A DNA stretch of 9,884 nt from Comamonadaceae bacterium (GCA_947466165.1 CANIDW010000029.1:1-9884), one strand, 5' to 3'. Counted from the stretch's first letter, positions 1 through 5,860 are shown. Notes: generated by a model not told the origin, from the letters alone. Numbers and translations are program-made.

Positions 1-202
1 ATTTTTCAATAATTTTATTTATCTACAAAAATTCACCAGGGCCGATTTCAGCGGGTTTTGCCCCGCACAAACCGGAGCATGAGCAGTGAAAACCCAAGCC
101 ACGACCCGGCCAGCTGAAGCGAGGACTGAACTTTAACGCAATTTAAAGCCTGATTGATGACTTTTGGCGATTGCTTTGAAATGGCCGCCCGGCAGCCAAG
201 GC
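1..202. other. Left-edge non-coding stretch
   Basis: I see no convincing gene here. The first 36 bases are almost entirely A/T, unlike the GC-rich rest of the window, which suggests an intergenic or promoter region of a gene beyond the left edge. A 5-bp hairpin (GCGGG/CCCGC, 51-66) and a 6-bp inverted repeat (CTTTAA 131-136 with TTAAAG 143-148) are visible. Neither is followed by a T-run on either strand, so neither is a convincing terminator for the tlpA-like gene that ends at 203. Open frames at the edge are under 30 codons and resemble nothing I know. Confidence 0.5.
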
Positions 203-733
203 TCAAGCCAGAAGAGCCCAAGCCGCCAGATCGTCGGCCGAGAGCTTACCCATGCGCCGCTGCAAGACGGCACCCGAAGCCGAAAAAACCACCGAAAAAG
301 GCAGGCCGCCGCTCACATTGCCCATGCTTTTGCTCAGCTCGGTGCCGCCCAGGCCGGCCATGGCAACGGGAAAGTCCAGCGGCGATTTGGCCAGCCAGGC
401 CCGTACGGCACTGGGCTGATCAACCGCCAGGCCCAGCACGCGCCAGCCACGGGGTTGCTGCGCCAGGTGAAAACGGTTGAGCAAAGGCAACTCCTCCACG
501 CAGGGCGGGCACCAGGTGGCCCAGAAATTCAGGAGCAAGGGCTGGCCTGCCAGGCTGCTGATTTTGAACGGCGAGCCGTCAGGCGTCTCCAGCGCCAGCC
601 CCCAGAACGGGTCTGCCGCCAGCGCCGCCGGGCTCCTGCCGTGAGCGCCGGACTGCCACCAGAAAGCCCCGGCCCCAGCCAAACCCGCGCTCAGCGCTGC
701 ACCGGCGTACATCAAATTTCTGCGTGAGCTCAT
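203..733 (-). CDS. TlpA/ResA-like thioredoxin-fold redox protein
   Basis: A 176-residue thiol-disulfide oxidoreductase of the TlpA/ResA family. Such proteins work on the periplasmic side, reducing or exchanging disulfides, for example in cytochrome c or copper-site maturation; the client here is unknown. The active site is WCPPC at residues 74-78, preceded by the family's NFWAT strand, and the cis-proline is in GGLPFS (Pro145). The N-terminus (residues 1-29) is a twin-arginine-like SRRNLM followed by a hydrophobic stretch, so it is a signal or anchor; there is no lipobox Cys. I chose the ATG at 733 because AGGA (740-743) lies 6 nt before it. An in-frame ATG at 763 would add 10 residues, has no Shine-Dalgarno sequence and spoils the signal peptide. 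It follows the 201-aa gene in the same direction, with 67 bp between them and its own likely promoter. Confidence 0.9.
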   Translation of the reverse strand: MSSRRNLMYAGAALSAGLAGAGAFWWQSGAHGRSPAALAADPFWGLALETPDGSPFKISSLAGQPLLLNFWATWCPPCVEELPLLNRFHLAQQPRGWRVLGLAVDQPSAVRAWLAKSPLDFPVAMAGLGGTELSKSMGNVSGGLPFSVVFSASGAVLQRRMGKLSADDLAAWALLA

Positions 734-739
734 GCTTGT

Positions 740-743
740 TCCT
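740..743 (-). promoter_or_regulatory. Shine-Dalgarno of the tlpA-like gene
   Basis: AGGA on the minus strand, 6 nt before the ATG at 733. It decides between that start and the in-frame ATG at 763. Confidence 0.6.
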
Positions 744-774
744 GAAGTCAAAAACCTGGCCATTTAAAAATGAA

Positions 775-804
775 ATTATCCCCAAGCGGCAGGCTGGCAC
801 TCAA
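775..804 (-). promoter_or_regulatory. Putative promoter of the tlpA-like gene
   Basis: On the minus strand, TTGAGT (804-799) and GATAAT (780-775) are separated by 18 nt, a fair sigma-70 match. Initiation near 768 would give a leader of about 35 nt carrying the AGGA Shine-Dalgarno, consistent with the start at 733. The -35 overlaps the stop codon of the upstream gene. Confidence 0.45.
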
Positions 805-1406
805 CCTGAAGCCGCCAGCAAACGAGCCACCGAAGCCAGATCGCCGCGAGGTGACAGGCCCCGGGCGTCCGGTCGCAGCGCACCGCGCAAATCATCGTGG
901 TCATAGACCATCAGGTGCACGCCGACGGTCTCTTGCAAGGGCTTACACAGGCTGCGAATGCTCAGCACCTCGACACTGTCACCGGTAAAACCAGTCACCG
1001 TGCGCGGTTCGTAGTCCACCTGATGCTCGATCAAGGCGATCTCAGCCGACTTGGGGTCATCGCAAAACAGCTGGATGTAGATATCGGACAAACGCGTGGC
1101 CGTGCCGCGCCAGACCGCGCCGCCTAAAAACGGCCTGAATTCGGCCATGCGCTGCATCCAGAGCAGCGCCAGTTCGCGCAACGCGGCCAGCTCGGCGGGC
1201 TGCGTGTCGGCGCAAAACAGCGCGATGTAGTCGCGCACAGCAGCTTCCACCAGGTCGTTGTCAGGTAATGCCGTGCGGCCCGGCAAACCCAGCTGCTTGA
1301 GCGCGCGGCGCTTGGCCGGCCCGTACTCCAGCCCCTCTTCCACCACCATGGTGGCAGCGGCAGCGGCGATCTGCTCCTTCAGGCTGTGCGGTTCAAAGTC
1401 GTGCAT
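801..1406 (-). CDS. Unrecognised 201-aa protein, possibly nucleotidyltransferase-like
   Basis: I do not recognise this protein as a named family. It is 201 residues, has no signal peptide or membrane segment, and looks cytosolic. The N-terminal 90 residues are helical and Ala/Leu-rich. Residues 95-114 then read GGAVWRGTATRLSDIYIQLF, which recalls the G-G/S...S-D-I-D strand-turn of polymerase-beta-type nucleotidyltransferases, followed by CDDPKSAE (115-122). A later strand, VHLMVYDHDDLRGAL (163-177), could supply a third acidic position. In the first motif the second Asp is replaced by Tyr (DIY), so catalytic activity is doubtful; this link is my inference. It is divergent from mpl with 39 bp between start codons. 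The ATG at 1406 has no Shine-Dalgarno, but AAAAAT lies 6 nt upstream, as in other starts of the window. Confidence 0.75.
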   Translation of the reverse strand: MHDFEPHSLKEQIAAAAATMVVEEGLEYGPAKRRALKQLGLPGRTALPDNDLVEAAVRDYIALFCADTQPAELAALRELALLWMQRMAEFRPFLGGAVWRGTATRLSDIYIQLFCDDPKSAEIALIEHQVDYEPRTVTGFTGDSVEVLSIRSLCKPLQETVGVHLMVYDHDDLRGALRPDARGLSPRGDLASVARLLAASG

Positions 1407-1412
1407 GGCTGC

Positions 1413-1418
1413 ATTTTT
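1413..1418 (-). promoter_or_regulatory. Possible -10 box of the 201-aa gene
   Basis: AAAAAT on the minus strand (4 of 6 matches to TATAAT), preceded by TGC, ends 6 nt before the ATG. It is weak alone and counts mainly because the same spacing recurs at other genes here. Confidence 0.3.
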
Positions 1419-1434
1419 GCATCCCGGGGCTGCC

Positions 1435-1440
1435 TAAAAT
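1435..1440 (+). promoter_or_regulatory. -10 box for a leaderless mpl transcript
   Basis: TAAAAT (5 of 6 matches to TATAAT) ends 5 nt before the mpl ATG at 1446. Initiation 6-8 nt downstream would fall on the start codon. No Shine-Dalgarno is present and no clear -35 hexamer is seen. Confidence 0.5.
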
Positions 1441-1445
1441 GCCGT

Positions 1446-2858
1446 ATGCACATACATATATTAGGAATCTGCGGCAGCTTCATGGGTGGCTTAGCGGCCT
1501 TGGCGCGTGAGGCCGGCCACCGGGTCACCGGTTGCGACACCGGCGTTTACCCGCCCATGAGCGATCAACTGCGTCAGTTGGGCATTGACTTGACCGAAGG
1601 CTATGACGCCGCGATCTTGAGCCAAGCCGGCTTTGGGCCTGATATGTTCGTCGTGGGCAATGTGGTTTCACGGGCGCGTCTGGCCGATGGCCGCCCGCGA
1701 TACCCGCTGATGGAGGCCATCCTGGACCAGGGGCTGCCCTACACCAGCGGCCCGCAGTGGCTGGCCGAACACGTGCTGCAGGGCCGCCATGTGCTGGCCG
1801 TGGCCGGCACCCACGGTAAAACCACCACCACCGCCATGCTGACCTGGATTCTGGAGCGGGCCGGCCTGCAACCGGGCTTTCTGATCGGCGGCGTACCTTT
1901 GAATTTTGGCGTCTCTGCAAGACTTGGTCAGGGCCGCTGCTTTGTCATCGAAGCCGACGAGTACGACACCGCGTTTTTCGACAAGCGCAGCAAGTTCGTG
2001 CACTACCGCCCGCGCACGGCAATTTTGAACAACTTAGAGTTTGACCACGCGGACATTTTTGACAACCTGACGGCGATCGAGCGGCAGTTTCATCATTTGC
2101 TGCGGACCGTGCCTGCGCAGGGCCGTGTGGTGTTCAACGCCGATCAAGACAGCCTGGCCCGCGTGCTGGGCCAGGGCTGCTGGAGCGAGCAAGTCGGCTT
2201 CGGCGCAGGCGTTGGCGCGCAAAGCGGTTTCAGCGCCGACGGGGAGCCCGATGACTTTGCTGTCCTCAAGGCCGGTGAAACAGTCGCCCGGGTTCGCTGG
2301 TCTCTCACCGGCGTACACAATCAGCTCAATGCACTGGCAGCCATCGCCGCAGCCGAGCACGTGGGCGTGCGCCCTGCCGATGCAGCCCTGGGCTTGTCCA
2401 GCTTTGAGAACGTCAAGCGCCGCATGGAAGTGCGTGGCGTGTTGACGCGCGAAGGCGGCAACATCACGGTCTATGACGACTTTGCACACCATCCGACGGC
2501 GATCCACACCACCATAGACGGCCTGCGCCGGCAATTGAATGCGCTAGGACAGAGCTCAGCGCGCATTCTGGCGATCTTTGAGCCGCGCAGCAACACCATG
2601 AAGCTGGGCACCATGACGGCGCAGCTGCCCTGGAGCCTGGAACAAGCCGACCTGGCTTTTTGCCATGCCGGCGGCCTGGACTGGGACGCCAGCGCTGCGT
2701 TGGCCCCCATGGGCGCGCGCGCGCAGGTGGCTGACGATATCGCCTCCGTGCTGGCGCAAGTCAAGGCCGCGGCTCAGCCGGGCGACCACTTGCTGTGTAT
2801 GAGCAACGGCGGCTTCGGTGACATTCACAGCAAACTGCTGGCCGCACTGGCCGATTGA
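1446..2858 (+). CDS. mpl: UDP-MurNAc:L-Ala-gamma-D-Glu-meso-DAP ligase (murein recycling)
   Basis: Mpl is a cytosolic Mur-family ligase that attaches the recycled tripeptide L-Ala-gamma-D-Glu-meso-DAP to UDP-MurNAc using ATP, bypassing MurC, MurD and MurE. The 470 residues have the usual family length. The start HIHILGICGSFMGG fits the nucleotide-sugar-binding domain. The ATP loop GTHGKTTTTA is at 121-130, followed by the Mpl-type EADEYDTAFFDKRSKF (169-184), LEFDHADIF (197-205), HNQLNALAA (291-299), RRMEVRG (325-331), DDFAHHP (344-350) and FEPRSNTMK (378-386). The ATG at 1446 was chosen because it begins exactly at the conserved N-terminus; a longer reading from 1386 would add 20 unrelated residues across the divergent promoter region. 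It converges on aroG, and a palindromic repeat begins 4 nt after its stop. Confidence 0.95.
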   Translation: MHIHILGICGSFMGGLAALAREAGHRVTGCDTGVYPPMSDQLRQLGIDLTEGYDAAILSQAGFGPDMFVVGNVVSRARLADGRPRYPLMEAILDQGLPYTSGPQWLAEHVLQGRHVLAVAGTHGKTTTTAMLTWILERAGLQPGFLIGGVPLNFGVSARLGQGRCFVIEADEYDTAFFDKRSKFVHYRPRTAILNNLEFDHADIFDNLTAIERQFHHLLRTVPAQGRVVFNADQDSLARVLGQGCWSEQVGFGAGVGAQSGFSADGEPDDFAVLKAGETVARVRWSLTGVHNQLNALAAIAAAEHVGVRPADAALGLSSFENVKRRMEVRGVLTREGGNITVYDDFAHHPTAIHTTIDGLRRQLNALGQSSARILAIFEPRSNTMKLGTMTAQLPWSLEQADLAFCHAGGLDWDASAALAPMGARAQVADDIASVLAQVKAAAQPGDHLLCMSNGGFGDIHSKLLAALAD

Positions 2859-2862
2859 AGAC

Positions 2863-2888
2863 GGATTCCTGCTTGCGCAGGAATGACG
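2863..2888 (+). repeat. dRS3-like palindromic repeat, copy 1
   Basis: A 26-bp unit containing a perfect 8-bp hairpin: ATTCCTGC (2865-2872), loop TTGC, GCAGGAAT (2877-2884), then GACG. The pattern ATTCCT-N8-AGGAAT has the architecture of the neisserial dRS3 repeat (ATTCCC-N8-GGGAAT) and of similar dispersed repeats in many betaproteobacteria. It sits just after the mpl stop and may act as a weak terminator or transcript-end stabiliser, although no T-run follows. Confidence 0.55.
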
Positions 2889-2917
2889 GAAAAAATGCGC
2901 CGCCCTCGCAGGCTCAA

Positions 2918-2939
2918 TCCGTCATACCCGCAGAATTCT
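2918..2939 (-). repeat. Truncated palindromic repeat, possible third copy
   Basis: Read on the minus strand this segment ends with TATGACGG, like the 3' end of copy 1 (AATGACGG), preceded by a GCGGG half-stem whose partner half is degenerate. It is probably a decayed copy next to copy 2. Confidence 0.3.
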
Positions 2940-2965
2940 CGTCATCCTCACGCATGCGGGGATCC
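2940..2965 (-). repeat. Palindromic repeat, copy 2 (inverted)
   Basis: Read on the minus strand this 26-bp unit matches copy 1 at 19 of 26 positions by my alignment, so the two are inverted copies. Its own hairpin pairs ATCCTC (2944-2949) with GGGGAT (2958-2963) allowing one wobble. An alternative hairpin, GGGGAT/ATCCCC, spans 2958-2971. It lies 22 bp from the end of aroG and could help end that transcript. Confidence 0.45.
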
Positions 2966-2987
2966 ATCCCCGTACCTTCTGGCACGC

Positions 2988-4112
2988 TCAGAGCGCGCGG
3001 CGTGCCAAAACGGCTTGCGACAAACCTTCGAGCAGCTTGAGTGAGTCCTCCCAGCTGATGCAGGCGTCGGTGATGCTCTTGCCGTAGGTCAAGGCACTGG
3101 CGTCATCTTTGCCCGGTGTGAATTTCTGAGCGCCTGCGTTGAGGTGGCTTTCCACCATCAGGCCGAAGACCTGCTTGGAGCCGCCGGCCACCTGAGCGCC
3201 GATATCACGCGCCACTTCGAGCTGTTTTTCGTGCTGTTTAGAACTGTTGGCATGGCTGCAATCGACCATGAGCGTGGCCGGCAATTGCGCAGCGTCCAGG
3301 TCTTTGCAGGCGGCAGCCACACTGGCGGAGTCATAGTTAGGCGCCTTGCCGCCACGCAAAATCACGTGGCAATCGCGATTGCCCTTGGTTTGCACAATCG
3401 CCACCTGCCCGTTTTTGTGCACAGACAAAAAGTGGTGGCCGCGGGCCGCCGCCTGAATGGCGTCGGTGGCAATGCGGATATTGCCGTCGGTGCCGTTTTT
3501 AAAACCGATGGGCGCAGAAATACCCGAAGCCAGTTCGCGGTGCACCTGGCTTTCGGTGGTGCGGGCACCGATGGCGCCCCAGGAAATGAGGTCGCCAATA
3601 TACTGTGGCGAAATCACATCCAGAAACTCACTGCCGGCAGGCAGGCCCAGGCGGTTGATGTCGATCAGCAACTGGCGCGCAATGCGAAGGCCTTCGTCAA
3701 TGCGGTAGCTCTCGTCCAGGTAGGGGTCGTTGATCAGACCTTTCCAGCCCACAGTGGTGCGCGGTTTTTCAAAGTACACGCGCATCACGATTTCCAGTGT
3801 GCCGGCGTACTTATGCCTTTGCTCGACCAGCCGGCGCGCGTACTCCAGCGCGGCAGCCGGGTCATGGATGGAACATGGGCCGATGACCAACAACAAGCGG
3901 TCGTCGGTGCCGGCCATGATGTTGTGGATGCTCTGGCGGGTTTGGGTGATCAGCGCCTCGACCGGCGTAGCGCTGATCGGGAAAAAGCGGATCAGATGTT
4001 CTGGCGGTGGAAGCACGGTGATGTCCTTGATGCGTTCGTCGTCGGTCTGGCTGGTTTTGTCGACGGGACGGGCATACCAGCTCTCGCTGGTGGTCTGGAT
4101 GGGGGCATTCAT
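2988..4112 (-). CDS. aroG: Class I DAHP synthase (3-deoxy-D-arabino-heptulosonate 7-phosphate synthase)
   Basis: Condenses phosphoenolpyruvate and erythrose 4-phosphate, the committing step of the shikimate pathway to Phe, Tyr and Trp. The 374 residues are slightly longer than E. coli AroG (350), with an N-terminal extension. Metal ligands known from AroG are all present: Cys80 in IGPCSIHD, His287 in DCSHANSSK, Glu321 in MVESHLNAG and Asp349 in SITDACISW. Substrate-site stretches RVYFEKPRTTVGWKG and GFKNGTDG are intact. I chose the ATG at 4112 because AAGGAAG (4119-4125) lies 6 nt before it; an in-frame TTG at 4154 would begin inside the terminator U-run. Whether Phe or Tyr inhibits this isoform cannot be told here, and aroF or aroH are possible names. 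The upstream leader peptide and terminator imply control by charged Phe/Tyr tRNA. Confidence 0.94.
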   Translation of the reverse strand: MNAPIQTTSESWYARPVDKTSQTDDERIKDITVLPPPEHLIRFFPISATPVEALITQTRQSIHNIMAGTDDRLLLVIGPCSIHDPAAALEYARRLVEQRHKYAGTLEIVMRVYFEKPRTTVGWKGLINDPYLDESYRIDEGLRIARQLLIDINRLGLPAGSEFLDVISPQYIGDLISWGAIGARTTESQVHRELASGISAPIGFKNGTDGNIRIATDAIQAAARGHHFLSVHKNGQVAIVQTKGNRDCHVILRGGKAPNYDSASVAAACKDLDAAQLPATLMVDCSHANSSKQHEKQLEVARDIGAQVAGGSKQVFGLMVESHLNAGAQKFTPGKDDASALTYGKSITDACISWEDSLKLLEGLSQAVLARRAL

Positions 4113-4118
4113 GACGGA

Positions 4119-4125
4119 CTTCCTT
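4119..4125 (-). promoter_or_regulatory. aroG: Shine-Dalgarno of aroG
   Basis: AAGGAAG on the minus strand, 6 nt before the ATG at 4112 and downstream of the attenuator terminator. It fixes the aroG start and shows that aroG is translated from a leadered transcript. Confidence 0.8.
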
Positions 4126-4152
4126 GGGGTTGAACTAAAGAATCGGATGCAC

Positions 4153-4183
4153 AAAAAAAAACCGCCGGGGGGTCCGGCGGTTT
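4153..4183 (-). terminator. Intrinsic terminator in the aroG leader (attenuator)
   Basis: On the minus strand, AAACCGCCGG (4183-4174), loop ACCCC and CCGGCGGTTT (4168-4159) form a perfect 10-bp stem; the run of nine T continues to 4153. It is strong and canonical. It lies between the leader peptide stop (4210) and the aroG start (4112), so it would cut off the gene it precedes. It is too far from the tldD stop (4319) to be simply that gene's terminator, although read-through from tldD would also be stopped here. Confidence 0.9.
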
Positions 4184-4235
4184 AGAAGATTCAGCTGCGT
4201 TTAGGGGGCTTACGCAAGGATCTCTCTACCGCCGG
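4174..4235 (-). promoter_or_regulatory. Antiterminator pairing of the aroG attenuator
   Basis: CCGGCGGT inside the leader peptide coding region (4235-4228, minus strand) is complementary over 8 bp to ACCGCCGG (4181-4174), the 5' arm of the terminator. CCGGCGG also repeats the terminator's own 3' arm, so the two structures exclude each other. A short protecting hairpin (CGCC 4240-4237 with GGCG 4233-4230) could block the antiterminator when the ribosome has left. Between the arms, TGCGT (4216-4212) can pair with ACGCA (4200-4196). The pairing is read directly from sequence; the regulatory effect is inferred. Confidence 0.7.
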
Positions 4236-4284
4236 TGGCGCTTGAGAAGCTAAAGTAAGCAAAATAAAATGCGGCTGAATGCAT
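4210..4284 (-). CDS. Phe/Tyr-rich attenuator leader peptide upstream of aroG
   Basis: A 24-codon open frame, ATG at 4284 and TAA at 4212-4210, whose residues 6-13 read FYFAYFSF: four Phe and two Tyr in eight codons. This resembles leader peptides of Phe-regulated attenuators such as E. coli PheL. Its codons 17-19 encode the antiterminator arm, and a strong terminator follows 27 nt after its stop. A ribosome stalled on the early Phe/Tyr codons (4269-4261) would leave the antiterminator arm free; a ribosome reaching the stop would cover or pass it and let the terminator form. The product is probably never a functional protein. There is no Shine-Dalgarno; an extended -10 (TGCTACATT) ends 6 nt before the ATG, so the message may be leaderless. 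Phe and Tyr codons here are mostly TTT/TAT, making an AT-rich patch. Confidence 0.8.
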   Translation of the reverse strand: MHSAAFYFAYFSFSSATGGREILA

Positions 4285-4290
4285 AGTTGA

Positions 4291-4299
4291 AATGTAGCA
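4291..4299 (-). promoter_or_regulatory. Extended -10 promoter for the aroG leader transcript
   Basis: TGC-TACATT on the minus strand: an extended -10 (TGn) with 4 of 6 hexamer matches, 6 nt before the leader peptide ATG. No good -35 is visible at 16-18 nt. A poorer alternative is TTGTTG (4311-4306) with AACTAT (4288-4283) at 17 nt, which would start transcription inside the leader peptide. Confidence 0.45.
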
Positions 4300-4318
4300 C
4301 AAGCTCAACAACGGGGCC

Positions 4319-5854
4319 TTAAGCGGTGCCGCCCACGGTCAAAGCATCGATGCGCAAAGTCGGCTGGCCGACGCCCACCGGCACGCTCTGGCCCTCTTTA
4401 CCGCAGGTACCCACGCCACTGTCCAGCGCCATGTCGTTGCCGATCAGGCTCACACGCTTGAGCGCCTCGGGGCCGCTGCCCACGATGGTCGCGCCTTTGA
4501 CAGGGTACAAAATTTTGCCGTTTTCAACCCAGAAAGCCTGGCTGGCCGAGAACACGAACTTGCCCGAGGTGATGTCCACTTGACCACCGCCGAAGTTGGT
4601 GGCGTACAAACCTTTTTTCATGCTGGCGATGATTTCGGCTGGGGCTTTGTCACCGCCCAGCATGTAGGTGTTGGTCATGCGCGGCATCGGCATGTGGGCA
4701 TAACTTTCACGCCGGCCATTACCGGTGGGCTTGACGCCCATCAGGCGGGCGTTGAGCGAGTCCTGAATATAGCCTTTGAGAATGCCGTCCTCGATCAACA
4801 CATTGCGCTGGCTGGCATTGCCTTCATCGTCCACATTGAGTGAGCCTCGGCGCTCGGCCAGCGTGCCGTCGTCGAGCACCGTCACGCCTTTGGCGGCCAC
4901 GCGCTGGCCGATGCGGCCGGCAAAGGCACTGGAGCCTTTGCGGTTGAAATCACCTTCGAGCCCGTGGCCAATGGCTTCGTGCAGCAAGATGCCGGGCCAG
5001 CCGGGGCCGAGCACCACACTCATCTCGCCGGCCGGGGCGGGCCGGGCTTCGAGATTGGTCAGCGCAGCCTTGACCGCGTCATCCACATAGGCATTGATCT
5101 GCGTTTCATCGAAGTAAGCCAGGCCGAAGCGGCCGCCGCCGCCGCCCGAGCCGACCTCCCGGCGGGCCACACCGGCGATTTTTTGCTCGGCAATCACCGT
5201 CACACTCAATCGCACCAGCGGCCGCACGTCGGCGGCCAGTGTGCCGTCAGCGCGCGCCACCAGCACAACGTCGTATTCGCTGGCCAGGGCGGCCATGACC
5301 TGCACGATGCGCGGGTCCTTGGCCTTGGCAAGTTTTTCAACCCGCTCCAGCAACTTGACTTTGGCGGTGCTGTCCAGGGTGGCTATCGGGTCAATGTCCC
5401 GGTAAAGCGAACGGCTGCCGGCGACCTTGCGCGCCGGGGTCTTGACACGGCCGGCCCGGTTGGCAGCAGAGATGGTGCGCACGGTGCGGGCGGCATCGAG
5501 CAAGGAGGCTTCGGAAATATCATCCGAGTAAGCAAACGCCGTTTTTTCGCCGCTGACGGCGCGCACGCCGACACCCTGGTCAATGCTGAAGGAGCCCGTT
5601 TTGACAATGCCCTCTTCCAGGCTCCAGCCTTCGCTGCGGGTGTACTGAAAGTAAAGGTCTGCATCGTCCACGCCGTAGGCCGAAATCTCGCCCAGCGCGC
5701 GGCGCAGATGAGCTTCGCTCAGGCCGAAAGGCGCCAGCAGGAATTTGTCGGCAATTGCCAGTCGCTCAGCCGTGGCGTCTGCATGCACACGGGCACCTGG
5801 AGCTGACACAGCATGTTGAGCTCGGGACGGGGGGGAGGATTTGAGTGAAACCAT
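4319..5854 (-). CDS. tldD: TldD family metalloprotease
   Basis: TldD, with its partner TldE/PmbA, forms a cytosolic metallopeptidase that degrades unfolded peptides; in enterobacteria it processes microcin B17 and CcdA. The 511 residues compare with 481 in E. coli, the excess being about 30 residues at the N-terminus. Visible signatures: GSFSIDQGVGVRAVSGEKTAFAYSD (split here as GSFSIDQGVG, 87-96, and SGEKTAFAYSD, 101-111), the zinc motif HEAIGH (292-297) followed by GLEGDFNRKGSS, then RRESYAHMPMPRMTNTYM, FGGGQVDITSGKF and the C-terminal CGKEGQSVPVGVGQPTLRI. All are close to E. coli TldD. No TldE/PmbA gene is in the window. The ATG at 5854 lacks a Shine-Dalgarno but has TACAAT 6 nt upstream. 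It lies 75 bp downstream of rodA on the same strand, and its end is 34 bp from the aroG leader peptide. Confidence 0.95.
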   Translation of the reverse strand: MVSLKSSPPSRAQHAVSAPGARVHADATAERLAIADKFLLAPFGLSEAHLRRALGEISAYGVDDADLYFQYTRSEGWSLEEGIVKTGSFSIDQGVGVRAVSGEKTAFAYSDDISEASLLDAARTVRTISAANRAGRVKTPARKVAGSRSLYRDIDPIATLDSTAKVKLLERVEKLAKAKDPRIVQVMAALASEYDVVLVARADGTLAADVRPLVRLSVTVIAEQKIAGVARREVGSGGGGGRFGLAYFDETQINAYVDDAVKAALTNLEARPAPAGEMSVVLGPGWPGILLHEAIGHGLEGDFNRKGSSAFAGRIGQRVAAKGVTVLDDGTLAERRGSLNVDDEGNASQRNVLIEDGILKGYIQDSLNARLMGVKPTGNGRRESYAHMPMPRMTNTYMLGGDKAPAEIIASMKKGLYATNFGGGQVDITSGKFVFSASQAFWVENGKILYPVKGATIVGSGPEALKRVSLIGNDMALDSGVGTCGKEGQSVPVGVGQPTLRIDALTVGGTA

Positions 5855-5860
5855 GGCCGC

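Noticed and set aside
51..66. GCGGG/CCCGC hairpin as terminator of the tlpA-like gene
   Set aside because: Only 5 bp, no T-run on the minus strand and about 140 bp beyond the stop.
79..117. 12-residue open frame with GGAG nearby
   Set aside because: GGAG is only 1 nt from the ATG, and the frame is too short to support without conservation.
164..727. 187-codon open frame on the plus strand
   Set aside because: Overlaps the tlpA-like gene in antisense, and that gene has the clear CPPC motif.
1386..1445. 20-residue N-terminal extension of Mpl
   Set aside because: It crosses the divergent promoter region and the start of the neighbouring gene, and the conserved family N-terminus begins at 1446.
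3144..4133. 329-codon open frame on the plus strand
   Set aside because: It is the antisense shadow of aroG, whose product has all metal ligands and a Shine-Dalgarno; the shadow resembles no family.
4113..4154. TTG start giving AroG 14 extra residues
   Set aside because: It begins in the terminator U-run with no Shine-Dalgarno, whereas the ATG at 4112 has AAGGAAG.
4153..4183. The strong hairpin as a simple tldD terminator
   Set aside because: It is about 135 nt past the tldD stop, behind a Phe/Tyr-rich frame, and overlaps a mutually exclusive pairing, which fits an attenuator better; it may still stop tldD read-through.
4964..5806. 280-codon open frame on the plus strand
   Set aside because: Antisense to tldD, composition typical of a GC-rich shadow, no recognisable domain.
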